Below, in pieces: positions 31,001 to 40,245 of a stretch of DNA of 64,000 bases. Source of the DNA: Phyllobacteriaceae bacterium. GTDB taxonomy: Bacteria; Pseudomonadota; Alphaproteobacteria; Rhizobiales; Rhizobiaceae. The stretch spans positions 215,350 through 279,349 of the forward strand of contig PAPF01000013.1 in assembly GCA_002708825.1 (NCBI GenBank). Direction: 5' to 3'. The translations under genes were made by a program, and so were the position numbers. The notes below the pieces were generated by a model. It was not told the DNA's origin and made no database searches. It saw only the letters and a program-made list of their open reading frames with translations. Within the stretch, counting starts at the first letter, position 1; each line of letters begins with the position of its first letter.

Positions 31001-32155
31001 TCATTCGAAGACGATGGCCGGTCCCTTGGGTGCGCCCTGCCGCGCGGCGAGCGCGTCGCGCACGCGTGCCGCGATCTCGCGATAGATCGTCGCATGCGGC
31101 CCGTCCGGCGACGAGACGACAACCGGGGTTCCCGCGTCGGATGTCTCGCGGATCGCCATTTCCAGCGGCACCTCGCCCAGGAAGGGAACGCCGATGCGCG
31201 CCGCTTCGTTGCGCGCGCCGCCATGGCCGAAGATGTCGTGCCGTTCGCCACACTTGGTGCAGATGAAGTAGCTCATGTTCTCCACCAGGCCGAGCACCGG
31301 GACATCGACACGGTTGAACATGTTCAACCCCTTGCGGGCATCGATGAGCGCGAGGTCCTGCGGCGTCGAGACGATCACCGCGCCGGCCAGCGGCACGGAC
31401 TGCGCCATGGTCAGTTGCGCGTCGCCCGTGCCGGGCGGCATGTCAACCACCAGCACGTCGAGTTCGCCCCATTCCACTTCATTGAGCATCTGCTTGAGCG
31501 CGGACATCACCATGGGCCCGCGCCAGATCACCGGCGTGTCCTCGTCGACCATGAAGCCCATGGACATGACCTTCACGCCATAGCGCTCCATCGGCTTGAG
31601 CTTCTTTTCCGAAGCCAGTTCCGGATTGCCCGACAGCTTCAGCAGGCGCGGCATGGACGGCCCGTAAATATCGGCATCGAGAATGCCGACCTTCAGCCCC
31701 AGATCCTTGAGGCCCAGCGCCAGGTTGACCGTGGTCGTCGACTTGCCGACGCCACCCTTGCCCGACGCCACGGCGACGATCGAAGCAATACCCGGAATCC
31801 CCGCGGGCTTGGGCGGCTGTGCCTGCTTCCGGGGCTGGCTCGGCGCCTGCGGCTCCGGCGGCATCTTCGGCGGTTGCGAGGGTGCCGCGCCCGGCTTGCG
31901 TTCCGCGGTCAGCACCGCCATGGCCGAGGTGATGCCGTCCACCTGCATGGCTGCCGTCTCGGCCGCCGCGCGCAAGGGCTCCAGCTTCTCAGCCATGTCT
32001 GCCGGGACAGAGATGGAGAAGAAGGCCTTGCCGTCGATGATGACGACCTGCGAGGTCATGCCAAGATCGACGATATTTCCGGAGCCGTCCGGCCCGGCCA
32101 CGCGCTTGAGCTGTTCCACGACTTGCGACTTGAGATCGGACACGGCCTTCACCAC
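31001..32155 (-). CDS. Mrp/ApbC-type Fe-S cluster carrier ATPase
   Basis: About 384 residues. N-terminal MIP18-like domain (GNIVDLGMTSQVVIIDGKAFFSISVP), then a Pro-rich linker and a P-loop ATPase: GKGGVGKSTTTVNLA, LDADIYGPSMPRLL, VLVVDMPPGTGDAQLT. Near the end is CTKCGERHDIFG, the CxxC that bridges an Fe-S cluster between two subunits. It delivers Fe-S clusters to target proteins. The start is uncertain: a TTG at 32188 would add 11 residues, while the GTG at 32155 fits the usual family length better. No strong ribosome-binding site decides between them. Confidence 0.9.
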   Translation of the reverse strand: MVKAVSDLKSQVVEQLKRVAGPDGSGNIVDLGMTSQVVIIDGKAFFSISVPADMAEKLEPLRAAAETAAMQVDGITSAMAVLTAERKPGAAPSQPPKMPPEPQAPSQPRKQAQPPKPAGIPGIASIVAVASGKGGVGKSTTTVNLALGLKDLGLKVGILDADIYGPSMPRLLKLSGNPELASEKKLKPMERYGVKVMSMGFMVDEDTPVIWRGPMVMSALKQMLNEVEWGELDVLVVDMPPGTGDAQLTMAQSVPLAGAVIVSTPQDLALIDARKGLNMFNRVDVPVLGLVENMSYFICTKCGERHDIFGHGGARNEAARIGVPFLGEVPLEMAIRETSDAGTPVVVSSPDGPHATIYREIAARVRDALAARQGAPKGPAIVFE

Positions 32156-32269
32156 TGTTCGGTTCCACTGCCCCCGGACATAGGTCAAATGACCCGCTTT
32201 GCCAATGGGGCGAAGCGGTGAAACGGATACACGTAATAGAAGAGTTTTCTAAAGGATAAGTCCCGTTCC

Positions 32270-33502
32270 TCAAGCACTCTGAGAGGCTTGCAGTCCGGCT
32301 TTCAGCGCCGCCGCGCCTTCCGCGATCTCCGCTTCGCTTGGTGAATAACCCGCTGCCAGGATGCGCCGCGCCAGCATGTGATCGCCCGGCCGGTTGACAC
32401 TGTCGACCGCAATCAGCCTTTCGCCCTTGAAATGATAGACGGAGAAGGCACCGCTGTCCGTATCGCCGGCAACGACCCGGCGGTCGGCCTCGATCGCAAG
32501 GCCGGCCATCTGCAGCTTGCGCTCGCCCTGGTCCGACCAGAACCACGCCACCGCCTCGTAGGGCTCGTTCGCGCCGAGCATGGTCCGGGCGGCATGGCGG
32601 GCCTGGTCGGTGGCGTTCTGGACCGATTCCAGCCGCAGCCGGTGACCGCTGGCCACATGCGGGAAGGAAACGCAATCGCCGATGGCGAAGATGGCGGGAT
32701 CGGATGTGGCGAGACGCCCGTCGACGGCAATGCCGTTGTCGGTGTCCAGCCCCGCCGCGACCGCCAGTCCGGTCTCGGGAACGGCACCGATGCCCACGAT
32801 CACCATGTCGGCGGCAATGACCTGCCCCTCACCGACCTTCACGCCCGTCACGGTGCTGCCTTCCGTCTCGATGGACGTGAGCGCCGTTCCGGTCAGCACG
32901 GTGATGCCCAGGCTCTCGTGATAGGCCTTCATGTGCGCCGAGACTTCCGGGGAAACTGCGCGCCCCAGCAGACGGTCTGCCATTTCCACGACCGTCACCG
33001 CCTTGCCGGCCTGCGCGAAGGTGGCCGCAGCTTCCAGCCCGATGAACCCGCCGCCGATCACTGCGACATTGCGTGCCCCGGCCTTGGCCTCGCGCAGGGC
33101 GCGGGCGTCGTTGGCATTGCGCAGATAGAATACGCCGCGCGCGTCATGGCCCGGACAGGTCAGCCGCCGTGGGCCGGCGCCGGTGGCCAGCAGCAGTTTC
33201 GAATAGGCGAGCACCTGTCCGTCATCCAGCGTGAGCGTTGCCGCTTGGCGGTCGATGGACATCGCCGTGCGGCCGAGTTTCAGTTCGACCCCGTTGTCGC
33301 TGTAGAACCCCTCGCCCTTGAGCAGTTGCAGCCCCGCATCGGGCGTCTTCAGGAAGGCCTTGGAAAGCGGCGGCTTGTGATAGGGCATGTCCGCGTCCTG
33401 CGAAACCATCGCGAGTTCGCCCTTCCAGCCCTCCTGGCGCAGGCTGGCGGCCGCCTGGACGCCGCCATGACCCGCTCCGACGATGATGATCCGATCCGTC
33501 AC
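32270..33502 (-). CDS. FAD-dependent NAD(P)H:ferredoxin reductase (BphA4-like)
   Basis: 410 residues. FAD-binding Rossmann motif IIIVGAGHGGVQAAASLRQEGW at the N-terminus, PYHKPPLSKAFL, LLLATGAGPRRL, then the NAD-binding VAVIGGGFIGLEAAATFAQAGKAVTVVE and the FAIGDCVSFPH motif near residue 285. The C-terminal domain has VAWFWSDQGERKLQMAGLA. This is the rubredoxin/ferredoxin reductase type that feeds electrons to ring-hydroxylating or P450 systems. The GTG at 33502 is preceded by AAGGAGA at 7 bp. The CoA-transferase gene lies 80 bp upstream on the same strand. No ferredoxin or oxygenase gene is nearby, so the partner is unknown. Confidence 0.9.
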   Translation of the reverse strand: MTDRIIIVGAGHGGVQAAASLRQEGWKGELAMVSQDADMPYHKPPLSKAFLKTPDAGLQLLKGEGFYSDNGVELKLGRTAMSIDRQAATLTLDDGQVLAYSKLLLATGAGPRRLTCPGHDARGVFYLRNANDARALREAKAGARNVAVIGGGFIGLEAAATFAQAGKAVTVVEMADRLLGRAVSPEVSAHMKAYHESLGITVLTGTALTSIETEGSTVTGVKVGEGQVIAADMVIVGIGAVPETGLAVAAGLDTDNGIAVDGRLATSDPAIFAIGDCVSFPHVASGHRLRLESVQNATDQARHAARTMLGANEPYEAVAWFWSDQGERKLQMAGLAIEADRRVVAGDTDSGAFSVYHFKGERLIAVDSVNRPGDHMLARRILAAGYSPSEAEIAEGAAALKAGLQASQSA

Positions 33503-33582
33503 GCTGATCTCTCCTTCACGCTGGAACGCGCCTGTTTCGCTCACGGCTTTTGGAACGCCCGAGCGCCCTTGGCAAGGCCAAG

Positions 33583-34671
33583 CTACCCGCGCCCGATGCC
33601 GGCGAGGATCTCCGCCCGGTTGCCGTCGCGTGCCGGAGACGGCCGCGGCGCGGTTGCCGGAGCGCCGTCGAAGCGGGGAGCCGCCATTGCCTGCAGCACG
33701 CCGCCGGGTGCCTGCCAGACCCCGCGAGCGGCCATGTGCGGATCGTCTTGCGCCTCTTCCGGCGCGTGAACCGGTCCCGCGCAGGCGTCCGATCCGGCGA
33801 AGACCTCCGTCCATTCAGCCTTCGTGCGGCTTGCGAAAAGGGCCTCCATGCGCGTGTTCAGATCCGGCCAGCGGCGCTGGTCGAACTGGTGCCGGAAGTC
33901 CGGGTCCTCCGAAAGCCCGAGCTTCTCCAGCAGGATGCCATAGAATTTCGGCTCCAGGCTCTGCACCGAGAAGAAGCCGCCGTCCTTCGTCCTGTAGGTG
34001 CGGCTCCAGTGCGGCCCGTCCAGCAGGCTGCGCCCGCGCTCCTTCGCCAGTCCCCCCGCCTGTTTCAGCGACATGAGCAGGTTCATCATGTGCGCGGTGC
34101 CGTCGACGATGGCCGCGTCGACAACCGTGCCCTTCCCGGTCGAACGCGCGTTGAGAATGCCGGACAGGACGCCGATGGCCAGGTACAGCGCGCCGCCACC
34201 GATGTCCCCCACCACCGTCGGCGGCAGGATCGGGCATTGTCCGGCCGGCGATGCATACCATGCCGCGCCCGACAGCGAGGCGTAGTTCAGGTCGTGGCCG
34301 GCCTCCAGGGCGCGCGGACCGTCCTGGCCCCAGCCGGTCATGCGGCCATAGACCAGCGACGGGCGCACGGCGTGGCATTCGGCGGGCCCGAGGCCGAGCC
34401 GTTCCATCACGCCCGGCCGGAACCCCTCGATCAGCCCGTCGGCTGTCTTCACGAGATCGAGGAACACTGCCTTGTCGTCGTCCTTCTTCAGGTCGAGCGC
34501 GATGGAGCGCTTGCCGCGATCAAGCAGGTTTTCCGTTGGCGCGCCGGGCGCGGTCGAGCCGTCGGGGCGATGCACGACGATGACGTCGGCGCCCAGGTCG
34601 GCCAGCAACATGCCGCAGAACGGCCCCGGCCCAAGCCCCTCGACCTCCAGTATCCTGACACCCTGCAGCAT
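33583..34671 (-). CDS. CaiB/BaiF family (type III) CoA-transferase, alpha-methylacyl-CoA racemase-like
   Basis: 362 residues. N-terminus LQGVRILEVEGLGPGPFCGMLLADLGADVIVVHRP, then RSIALDLK, EGFRPGVMERLGLGP, LVYGRMTGWGQDGP, and the catalytic-Asp region PTVVGDIGGGALYLAIGVLSGIL. The WGQDGPRA...AGHDLNY pattern resembles alpha-methylacyl-CoA racemases, which invert the 2-methyl centre of branched acyl-CoA. A CoA-transferase role is possible because the family shares the fold. GGAGG precedes the ATG. It is divergent from the dehalogenase-like gene with 111 bp between. Confidence 0.88.
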   Translation of the reverse strand: MLQGVRILEVEGLGPGPFCGMLLADLGADVIVVHRPDGSTAPGAPTENLLDRGKRSIALDLKKDDDKAVFLDLVKTADGLIEGFRPGVMERLGLGPAECHAVRPSLVYGRMTGWGQDGPRALEAGHDLNYASLSGAAWYASPAGQCPILPPTVVGDIGGGALYLAIGVLSGILNARSTGKGTVVDAAIVDGTAHMMNLLMSLKQAGGLAKERGRSLLDGPHWSRTYRTKDGGFFSVQSLEPKFYGILLEKLGLSEDPDFRHQFDQRRWPDLNTRMEALFASRTKAEWTEVFAGSDACAGPVHAPEEAQDDPHMAARGVWQAPGGVLQAMAAPRFDGAPATAPRPSPARDGNRAEILAGIGRG

Positions 34672-34782
34672 TCCCGTCCTCCGTTCCGCATTGCCGGCGC
34701 AAGGAAAGACCGCCCGGCCTTGCCCGTCAACTCGGGCAGGACTAGTTTCCGCACCTGAAAGACAGCAGGAGGGTCGCAATCC

Positions 34783-35658
34783 ATGTTCGACGGCTTTCGC
34801 CAGGGCCGGCACGAGACCGGTATGGCCAATATCGCCCATGTCACCGGAGGCGACGGTCCGCCCGTTCTCCTGCTGCACGGTTTCCCGCAGACGAAGGCCA
34901 TGTGGGCGAAAATTGCGCCGCAACTGGCACAAACGCACACCGTCGTCGCCGCCGACCTGCGCGGCTACGGCGATTCGTCAAAGCCTGTGAACGGACCCGA
35001 CTGCGGCAATTACTGCTTCCGCGCCATGGCCGACGACATGGTCTCGCTCATGCTCTCGCTCGGCCATGAAACGTTCCATCTGGTGGGCCACGACCGAGGC
35101 GGGCGCACGGCCCACAGGCTGACGCTCGACCATCCCGCGCGCGTGCGGACGCTCACCGTCATGGATATCATTCCCACCCGGACCGTCTTTGCCGAGGGCG
35201 GCCCGAAGACCGCCCATGCCTATTATCACTGGTATTTCCTTGCGCAGCCCCATCCCTTCCCCGAAACGATGATCGGCCACGATCCCGATCTCTTCTTCGA
35301 GAACTGCCTGTCGGGCTGGGGCCCGGACGGCCTCGCCGCGTTCGACGGCGAGCAGCTTGCCGAATACCGCCGCTGCTGGCGCGATCCGGACGCCATCCGC
35401 GCCATGTGCGCCGATTATCGCGCGGCATGGCTGGTCGACTGGCCGATGGATGAAGCCGGCCGCGACAGCCGCATCGCCTGCCCGGTTCAGGTGCTCTATG
35501 GGGCCGAAGGGCTTATGGCGAAACAGTTCGACGTGCCGGCCGAATGGCGCCGCTGCTGCGACGAGGTTACCGGCCAGGCCATGCCCGGCGGACACTTCTT
35601 CCCCGATACCGCGCCCGATGCGACGGCCACCGCCATCATGGAATTCCTGTCCCGCTGA
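34783..35658 (+). CDS. Alpha/beta hydrolase resembling fluoroacetate (haloacetate) dehalogenases
   Basis: 291 residues. Oxyanion region LLLHGFPQTKAMW, DLRGYGDSSKP, nucleophile Asp in LVGHDRGGRTAHRL, cap-domain YHWYFLAQPHPFPE with a His-Trp pair, CADYRAAWLVDW with a Tyr, and catalytic His in GGHFFPDTAPD. In fluoroacetate dehalogenases an Asp nucleophile, two Arg that hold the carboxylate, and a His-Trp-Tyr halide pocket occupy these positions. All appear present here. A nucleophilic Asp rather than Ser rules out a simple esterase; epoxide hydrolase is the main alternative. GGAGG lies about 9 bp before the ATG. Mono-cistronic. Confidence 0.82.
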   Translation: MFDGFRQGRHETGMANIAHVTGGDGPPVLLLHGFPQTKAMWAKIAPQLAQTHTVVAADLRGYGDSSKPVNGPDCGNYCFRAMADDMVSLMLSLGHETFHLVGHDRGGRTAHRLTLDHPARVRTLTVMDIIPTRTVFAEGGPKTAHAYYHWYFLAQPHPFPETMIGHDPDLFFENCLSGWGPDGLAAFDGEQLAEYRRCWRDPDAIRAMCADYRAAWLVDWPMDEAGRDSRIACPVQVLYGAEGLMAKQFDVPAEWRRCCDEVTGQAMPGGHFFPDTAPDATATAIMEFLSR

Positions 35659-35661
35659 GCG

Positions 35662-36438
35662 TCAGCCGATGGCCTGGACAAACAGGCGAACGGCGATCAG
35701 GGTCAGCACCGCCAGGATGATCTTGTCGAAGGCATCGCGCGAGATGTGGCGCGCCAGCCAGGCGCCCACCGGCATGCCCGCGAAGATCGGCAGGATCGCC
35801 GCGGCGCTCAGCAGGAAGCGTTGTCCGTCCAGGATGCCATAGGCGAAAAGCATCGGGATCTGGACCAGTCCCATCGTGACGAAGAACACGGTGACCGTGG
35901 CGACGAAGGTGACGCGTTCCAGCTTCATGGCGTTGAGAAAGCTGAGCGAGACCGGCGCGGACAGCCCCGACGCCCCGAACAGGATGCCGCCCAGCGTGCC
36001 TGCGGCGGGCGCGAGTTTCTCCGCCAGCGGATAGAGCAGCACCCAGCTCGGCCGCGCCAGCCGGAAGCCGACATAGACGAAGACCGCCAGCGCGACGACA
36101 AGCGTCAGCGTGTTTCCTGGCAGGTTGGCCAGCAGTACCGTGCCGATGAATGTGCCGAGCGCACCGCCCCCGGCAAACGAGATCATGAAGCGCGGCGGCA
36201 ATTGCTGCTTGCGGTAGGTCCAGGCCTGCCAGACATTGGCCAGCAGGTTCGGCACCGCGAAAATGGCGACGGCGACCGGGACATTGAAGTAGATCGCCAT
36301 GATGGGAACGGCGAGAATCGGCGCACCCGCCCCCGTGGCTCCCTTGAGCAGCCCTCCGAGGGCCAGTCCGACAATGGCGAGAATGACACCGGTCATGCCA
36401 TGGCTATCGGCCAGACCGGCGTCGAACGCAAGCTGCAT
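35662..36438 (-). CDS. TSUP (TauE/SafE) family permease
   Basis: 258 residues with about eight membrane segments. It has the family repeat features GGLLKGATGAGAPILAVPIMAIYFNVPVAVAIFAVPNLLANVWQAW in the first half and GILFGASGLSAPVSLSFLNAM in the second. Members export or import sulfite, sulfoacetate and other small organosulfonates or anions; the substrate here cannot be read. It converges on the dehalogenase-like gene with a 3 bp gap. No ribosome-binding site clearly selects the start, and an ATG 14 codons in is an alternative. Confidence 0.85.
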   Translation of the reverse strand: MQLAFDAGLADSHGMTGVILAIVGLALGGLLKGATGAGAPILAVPIMAIYFNVPVAVAIFAVPNLLANVWQAWTYRKQQLPPRFMISFAGGGALGTFIGTVLLANLPGNTLTLVVALAVFVYVGFRLARPSWVLLYPLAEKLAPAAGTLGGILFGASGLSAPVSLSFLNAMKLERVTFVATVTVFFVTMGLVQIPMLFAYGILDGQRFLLSAAAILPIFAGMPVGAWLARHISRDAFDKIILAVLTLIAVRLFVQAIG

Positions 36439-36455
36439 CCAGCGTGAATCAGTTA

Positions 36456-36482
36456 TTCAGGCGGCCGCTGCAACCGCCTGAA
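36456..36482 (-). terminator. Possible terminator after putA
   Basis: TTCAGGCGG-ccgctgcaa-CCGCCTGAA is a perfect 9 bp stem lying 12 bp beyond the putA stop on the minus strand. No long T-run follows on that strand, so termination may be weak. Confidence 0.4.
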
Positions 36483-36494
36483 ACACTTGTCTCT

Positions 36495-39400
36495 TCATCC
36501 CGCAGCCGCCAGCAGCGAGGCGTTGCCGCCCGCTGCCGTCGTGTCCACGCACAGCGCGCGTTCATGCACATAGGCCGAAGGCGCCAGCCGTTCGTCGATC
36601 AGTCGTACGATGGCGCCCTTGCGCGCAGCCAGCGCCCGGCGCACGCGCCGCAGGTCATCCTCGCCGGCATGCAGCGCAACCGCGTCCAGCTTCACCTCGC
36701 CGAGCAGCCTTTCGTCGGCCACGCCATCGGCCACGGCCAGCGGCAGGCCCTGGCCCGTCAGCGGCTTCAGCGCCTCGACCGCGCCCGGCGCAATCGCCAC
36801 CACGGCATTGCCGAAGGCGAGTGCCTGGACAACCTGGTCGAGCAGCACCTCCGCGGACGGCCCGAGGCAAAGCACCAGCCCGCGTGCCGCCAGCGTCAGG
36901 CTGTTGCCCTCGCCTGTCGGCCCGGGAAGGTCCACAGGCCCCTGGTCCACGCCGGCAGCCGCAGCCACCGCCGGTCCGGCCCGGCCGCGCAGGACCTTGC
37001 GCAGATGCGTGATGCGGTCGCTGCGCCCGGCCCATTGCAGGGCGGCTTCGGCATCGGGCATGGGCAGGGCGGAAATCGTCTCTCCGTCCAGCGTCCCGAA
37101 ATCGCCATCGGCCAGAGCCTTGCGGAACCGGCGCAGGTAAAGCGGTCCCCCCGCCTTCGGACCGGTTCCCGACAGGCCCTCGCCGCCAAACGGCTGCGAC
37201 CCGACGATGGCGCCGATCTGGTTCCGGTTCACATAGACATTGCCGGCATGGATGCGGTCGACCACGTGCTGCACCCGGTCGTCGATGCGGGTATGCAGGC
37301 CGAAGGTCAGGCCGTAGCCCTTCGCGTTGATCGCCGCGATCACGCTGTCCAGTTGCTCGGCCTTGAAGGTGGCCAGGTGCAGCACGGGTCCGAAGATCTC
37401 GCGCTCCATCTCCTCGATGCCCCGCACACGCAGGATATGCGGCGCCACGAACAGGCCCTCGCCCGGCACGTCAAGCTTTGCCACGAGGCGGCCCTCGCCG
37501 GCCTTTTCCTGGCAATAGGCGGCGATGGAGGACCGCGCCTCCTCGTCGATCACCGGGCCGACATCGGTGGCGATATCGGCGGGATCGCCGACGCTCAGCG
37601 CTTCCATCGCCCCCGTCAGCATGGCCGTCACCTTGCCGGCCACGTCTTCCTGGACATAGAGGACGCGCAGCGCGGAGCAGCGCTGTCCGGCGCTCTGGAA
37701 AGCCGATGCGACGGTGTCGCGCACCGCCTGTTCCGGCAGCGCGGTGGAATCGACGATCATGGCGTTGAGCCCGCCCGTCTCCGCGATCAGCATGGCATCC
37801 GCCGCGCCCGTTTCGGCCAGTTGCCGCTCGATGATCCGCGCCACCTCGGTGGAACCGGTGAAACAGACGCCGTTGAGACCCGGCAAGGCGGTCAGCGTGG
37901 CGCCGACCGTCTCGCCGTCGCCGGGCAGCAATTGCAGCACCGCATCGGGCACGCCTGCCTGGTGCAGGATTTCCACCGCGCGCGCGGCGATCAGCGGCGT
38001 CTGCTCGGCCGGCTTGGCAAGCACGGCATTTCCGGTGACGAGCGCGGCAGCCACCTGCCCGGTGAAGATCGCCAGCGGAAAGTTCCATGGCGAGATGCAG
38101 GCAATGACGCCGCGCGCCTGGGAACCGCCCTCAGCCTTCACGGCCTCGGCCGCGTAATAGTGCAGGAAGTCCACCGCCTCGCGCACCTCGGCAATCGCGT
38201 CGGCCAGTGTCTTGCCGGCCTCGCGCGCGCACAGCGCATAGAATTCCTCAGCATGCTTTTCGTAAAGCCCGGCGGCAGCCGACAGGATGGCGGCACGCTG
38301 GCGCGCGCCCAGCGCTTCCCACGCGCCCTGCGCGGCCCGTGCCGCTTCATGCGCGACGATCACGTCCTGCGCCGTGGCATCAAGGCAATGACCGACGACA
38401 TCGCCTGGCACCGCCGGATTGCGCACCGCATGGCCCTCGCCCGATGCCGGTCTTCCCGGCACGCCCGGTTTGGCATTCCACTGGTGCGGCGCCATGAATG
38501 GCGCCCGTGCCGCTTCCATCCGCGCCAGGTCCAGCGGATCGGTGAAGTCTCGACCGCGCGAATTGGCCCGGTCGGGAAGGAAGACGTCGGCCGGACGCCG
38601 GATCGCCGGGTTGGGAACGGCGCCGGATTCGAGCACCGCTTCGACAGGATCGCGCGCAATCTCCTCCGGCGGCACGTCCTCGTCTACGATCTGGTGCACG
38701 AAGGAGGAATTGGCGCCGTTTTCGAGCAGACGGCGCACCAGGTAGGCCAGCAGATCGGAATGCTGGCCCACCGGCGCATAGATGCGGCAGCGCGTGCCCT
38801 CGCCCTTGCGGATGGCCTCGTGCAGCGTCTCGCCCATGCCATGCAGGCGCTGGAATTCGAAACAGTCCCTGTCCGGCGCCATGGCGAGAATGGCTGCGGC
38901 GGTATGCGCGTTGTGCGTGGCGAATTGCGGATAGATGCGGTCCGTCATGGACAACAGCTTGCGCGCGCAGGCGAGATAGGAGACGTCCGTGTGCGTCTTG
39001 CGCGTGAAGACCGGATAGCCCGGCAGGCCCATCACCTGCGCCCGCTTGATCTCGCTGTCCCAATAGGCGCCCTTGACGAGGCGCACCATGATGCGCCGGT
39101 CATGCTTTTCCGCCAGCGTATGCAGCCAGTCGAGCACGAAGGGCGCGCGCGGACCGTAGGCCTGCACCACGACGCCAAACCCGTCCCAGCCCTCGAGCGA
39201 GGGGTCGGCCAGGACGCGTTCGATCACGTCCAGCGAAATGTCCAGCCGGTCGGCCTCTTCTGCATCGATGTTGAGCCCCATGCGGGCATCTTTTGCCGCC
39301 CTTGCAAGCGTCAGCAACCGCGCCGTCATCTCCGGCAGCATGGTTTCGCGCTTGACCGCCTCGTAGCGCGGATGCAGGGCCGAGAGCTTGACCGAGATGC

Positions 39401-40115
39401 CGGGATTGTGCCGGATGTCCGGCTTGTTGGAGGACCGCGCCAGTTCCGCGATCGCTGCCGCATAGGCGTTGAAATAGCGCTCCGCATCCTCCGCCGTGCG
39501 GGCCGCCTCGCCCAGCATGTCGTAGGAATAGAGATAGCCCCTGGCGATGAGGTCGCGCCCGCGCTTCACCGCTTCGCCAATGGTGCGGCCGAGCACGAAC
39601 TGGTCGCCCATTTCGCGCATGGCGGCACCGACGGCGCGCCGGATGACCGGTTCGCCGAGACGGCGCACGAGCGAAAGCAGCGTCCCCTCGATGCCGCGTT
39701 CCTCCTCGTCGTCCAGCACGCGCCCCGTCAGCATCAGCGCCCAGGTCGACGCATTGACCATGATGGAGGAGGAATGGCCCTGATGCGCCGACCAGTCATG
39801 CGGCGTGATCTTGTCGCGGATGAGATCGTCGACCGTTTCGGCGTCCGGCACCCGCAACAGCGCTTCGGCCAGGCACATCAGCGCCACGCCTTCGCCGGTT
39901 GAAAGGCCGTATTCGCCCAGGAAGCTTTCCATCATGGTGGGCGCCGAGGACGACCGCACCGTACGGACAAGGCCCGCTGCACGCGCCGAGATCGCCGCCC
40001 GGTCGCCGGACGACAGGTCCGCCGTCTCGATCAGCCGCAGGACGGTGGCGGTCTCGTCGGCGATCATGTTGTTGCGCATGTCCGCGCGGATGAGGTCGAG
40101 ATCGGGCTGGGTCAT
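36495..40115 (-). CDS. putA: Bifunctional proline dehydrogenase / L-glutamate-gamma-semialdehyde dehydrogenase
   Basis: 1206 residues. Proline dehydrogenase barrel (about 150-460): GISVKLSALHPRYE, MGLNIDAEEADRLDISLDV, VRLVKGAYWDSEIKRAQ and RLLENGANSSFVHQI. The P5C dehydrogenase follows (about 540-1010), with CISPWNFPLAIFTGQVAAALVTGNAV, ETGGLNAMIVDS and the catalytic Cys in SAGQRCSALRVLY. A C-terminal domain of about 200 residues lacks its own active site, as in long PutA proteins. No ribbon-helix-helix DNA-binding domain is present at the N-terminus, consistent with a separate regulator, PutR, encoded divergently. ATG at 40115 with GGAGA 6 bp before it. It oxidises proline to glutamate. Confidence 0.96.
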   Translation of the reverse strand: MTQPDLDLIRADMRNNMIADETATVLRLIETADLSSGDRAAISARAAGLVRTVRSSSAPTMMESFLGEYGLSTGEGVALMCLAEALLRVPDAETVDDLIRDKITPHDWSAHQGHSSSIMVNASTWALMLTGRVLDDEEERGIEGTLLSLVRRLGEPVIRRAVGAAMREMGDQFVLGRTIGEAVKRGRDLIARGYLYSYDMLGEAARTAEDAERYFNAYAAAIAELARSSNKPDIRHNPGISVKLSALHPRYEAVKRETMLPEMTARLLTLARAAKDARMGLNIDAEEADRLDISLDVIERVLADPSLEGWDGFGVVVQAYGPRAPFVLDWLHTLAEKHDRRIMVRLVKGAYWDSEIKRAQVMGLPGYPVFTRKTHTDVSYLACARKLLSMTDRIYPQFATHNAHTAAAILAMAPDRDCFEFQRLHGMGETLHEAIRKGEGTRCRIYAPVGQHSDLLAYLVRRLLENGANSSFVHQIVDEDVPPEEIARDPVEAVLESGAVPNPAIRRPADVFLPDRANSRGRDFTDPLDLARMEAARAPFMAPHQWNAKPGVPGRPASGEGHAVRNPAVPGDVVGHCLDATAQDVIVAHEAARAAQGAWEALGARQRAAILSAAAGLYEKHAEEFYALCAREAGKTLADAIAEVREAVDFLHYYAAEAVKAEGGSQARGVIACISPWNFPLAIFTGQVAAALVTGNAVLAKPAEQTPLIAARAVEILHQAGVPDAVLQLLPGDGETVGATLTALPGLNGVCFTGSTEVARIIERQLAETGAADAMLIAETGGLNAMIVDSTALPEQAVRDTVASAFQSAGQRCSALRVLYVQEDVAGKVTAMLTGAMEALSVGDPADIATDVGPVIDEEARSSIAAYCQEKAGEGRLVAKLDVPGEGLFVAPHILRVRGIEEMEREIFGPVLHLATFKAEQLDSVIAAINAKGYGLTFGLHTRIDDRVQHVVDRIHAGNVYVNRNQIGAIVGSQPFGGEGLSGTGPKAGGPLYLRRFRKALADGDFGTLDGETISALPMPDAEAALQWAGRSDRITHLRKVLRGRAGPAVAAAAGVDQGPVDLPGPTGEGNSLTLAARGLVLCLGPSAEVLLDQVVQALAFGNAVVAIAPGAVEALKPLTGQGLPLAVADGVADERLLGEVKLDAVALHAGEDDLRRVRRALAARKGAIVRLIDERLAPSAYVHERALCVDTTAAGGNASLLAAAG

Positions 40116-40156
40116 CGCGGGTCTCCACATTCAGTTTCAACCAGCTTATCATGTCA

Positions 40157-40191
40157 GCACAGGTCTTTCGGCTTGCCAAGGAACACTGTGC
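40157..40191. promoter_or_regulatory. Possible PutR operator in the putA-putR gap
   Basis: GCACAG (40157-40162) and CTGTGC (40186-40191) form an inverted repeat with 23 bp between, in the 130 bp gap between divergent putA and putR. The rest of the gap is AT-rich toward putR. Lrp-family regulators bind such spaced, imperfect sites, but this is only a positional guess. Confidence 0.3.
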
Positions 40192-40245
40192 AGTCTATTC
40201 GACTATTTTAGAGCAATTTACCAATTCATTTGAACTGGACATCGC

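Noticed and set aside
36444-39902. A 1152-residue open frame on the plus strand opposite putA
   Set aside because: It is the shadow of putA in GC-rich DNA: no recognisable domains, composition rich in Arg, His and Gly, and putA has clear enzyme motifs throughout.
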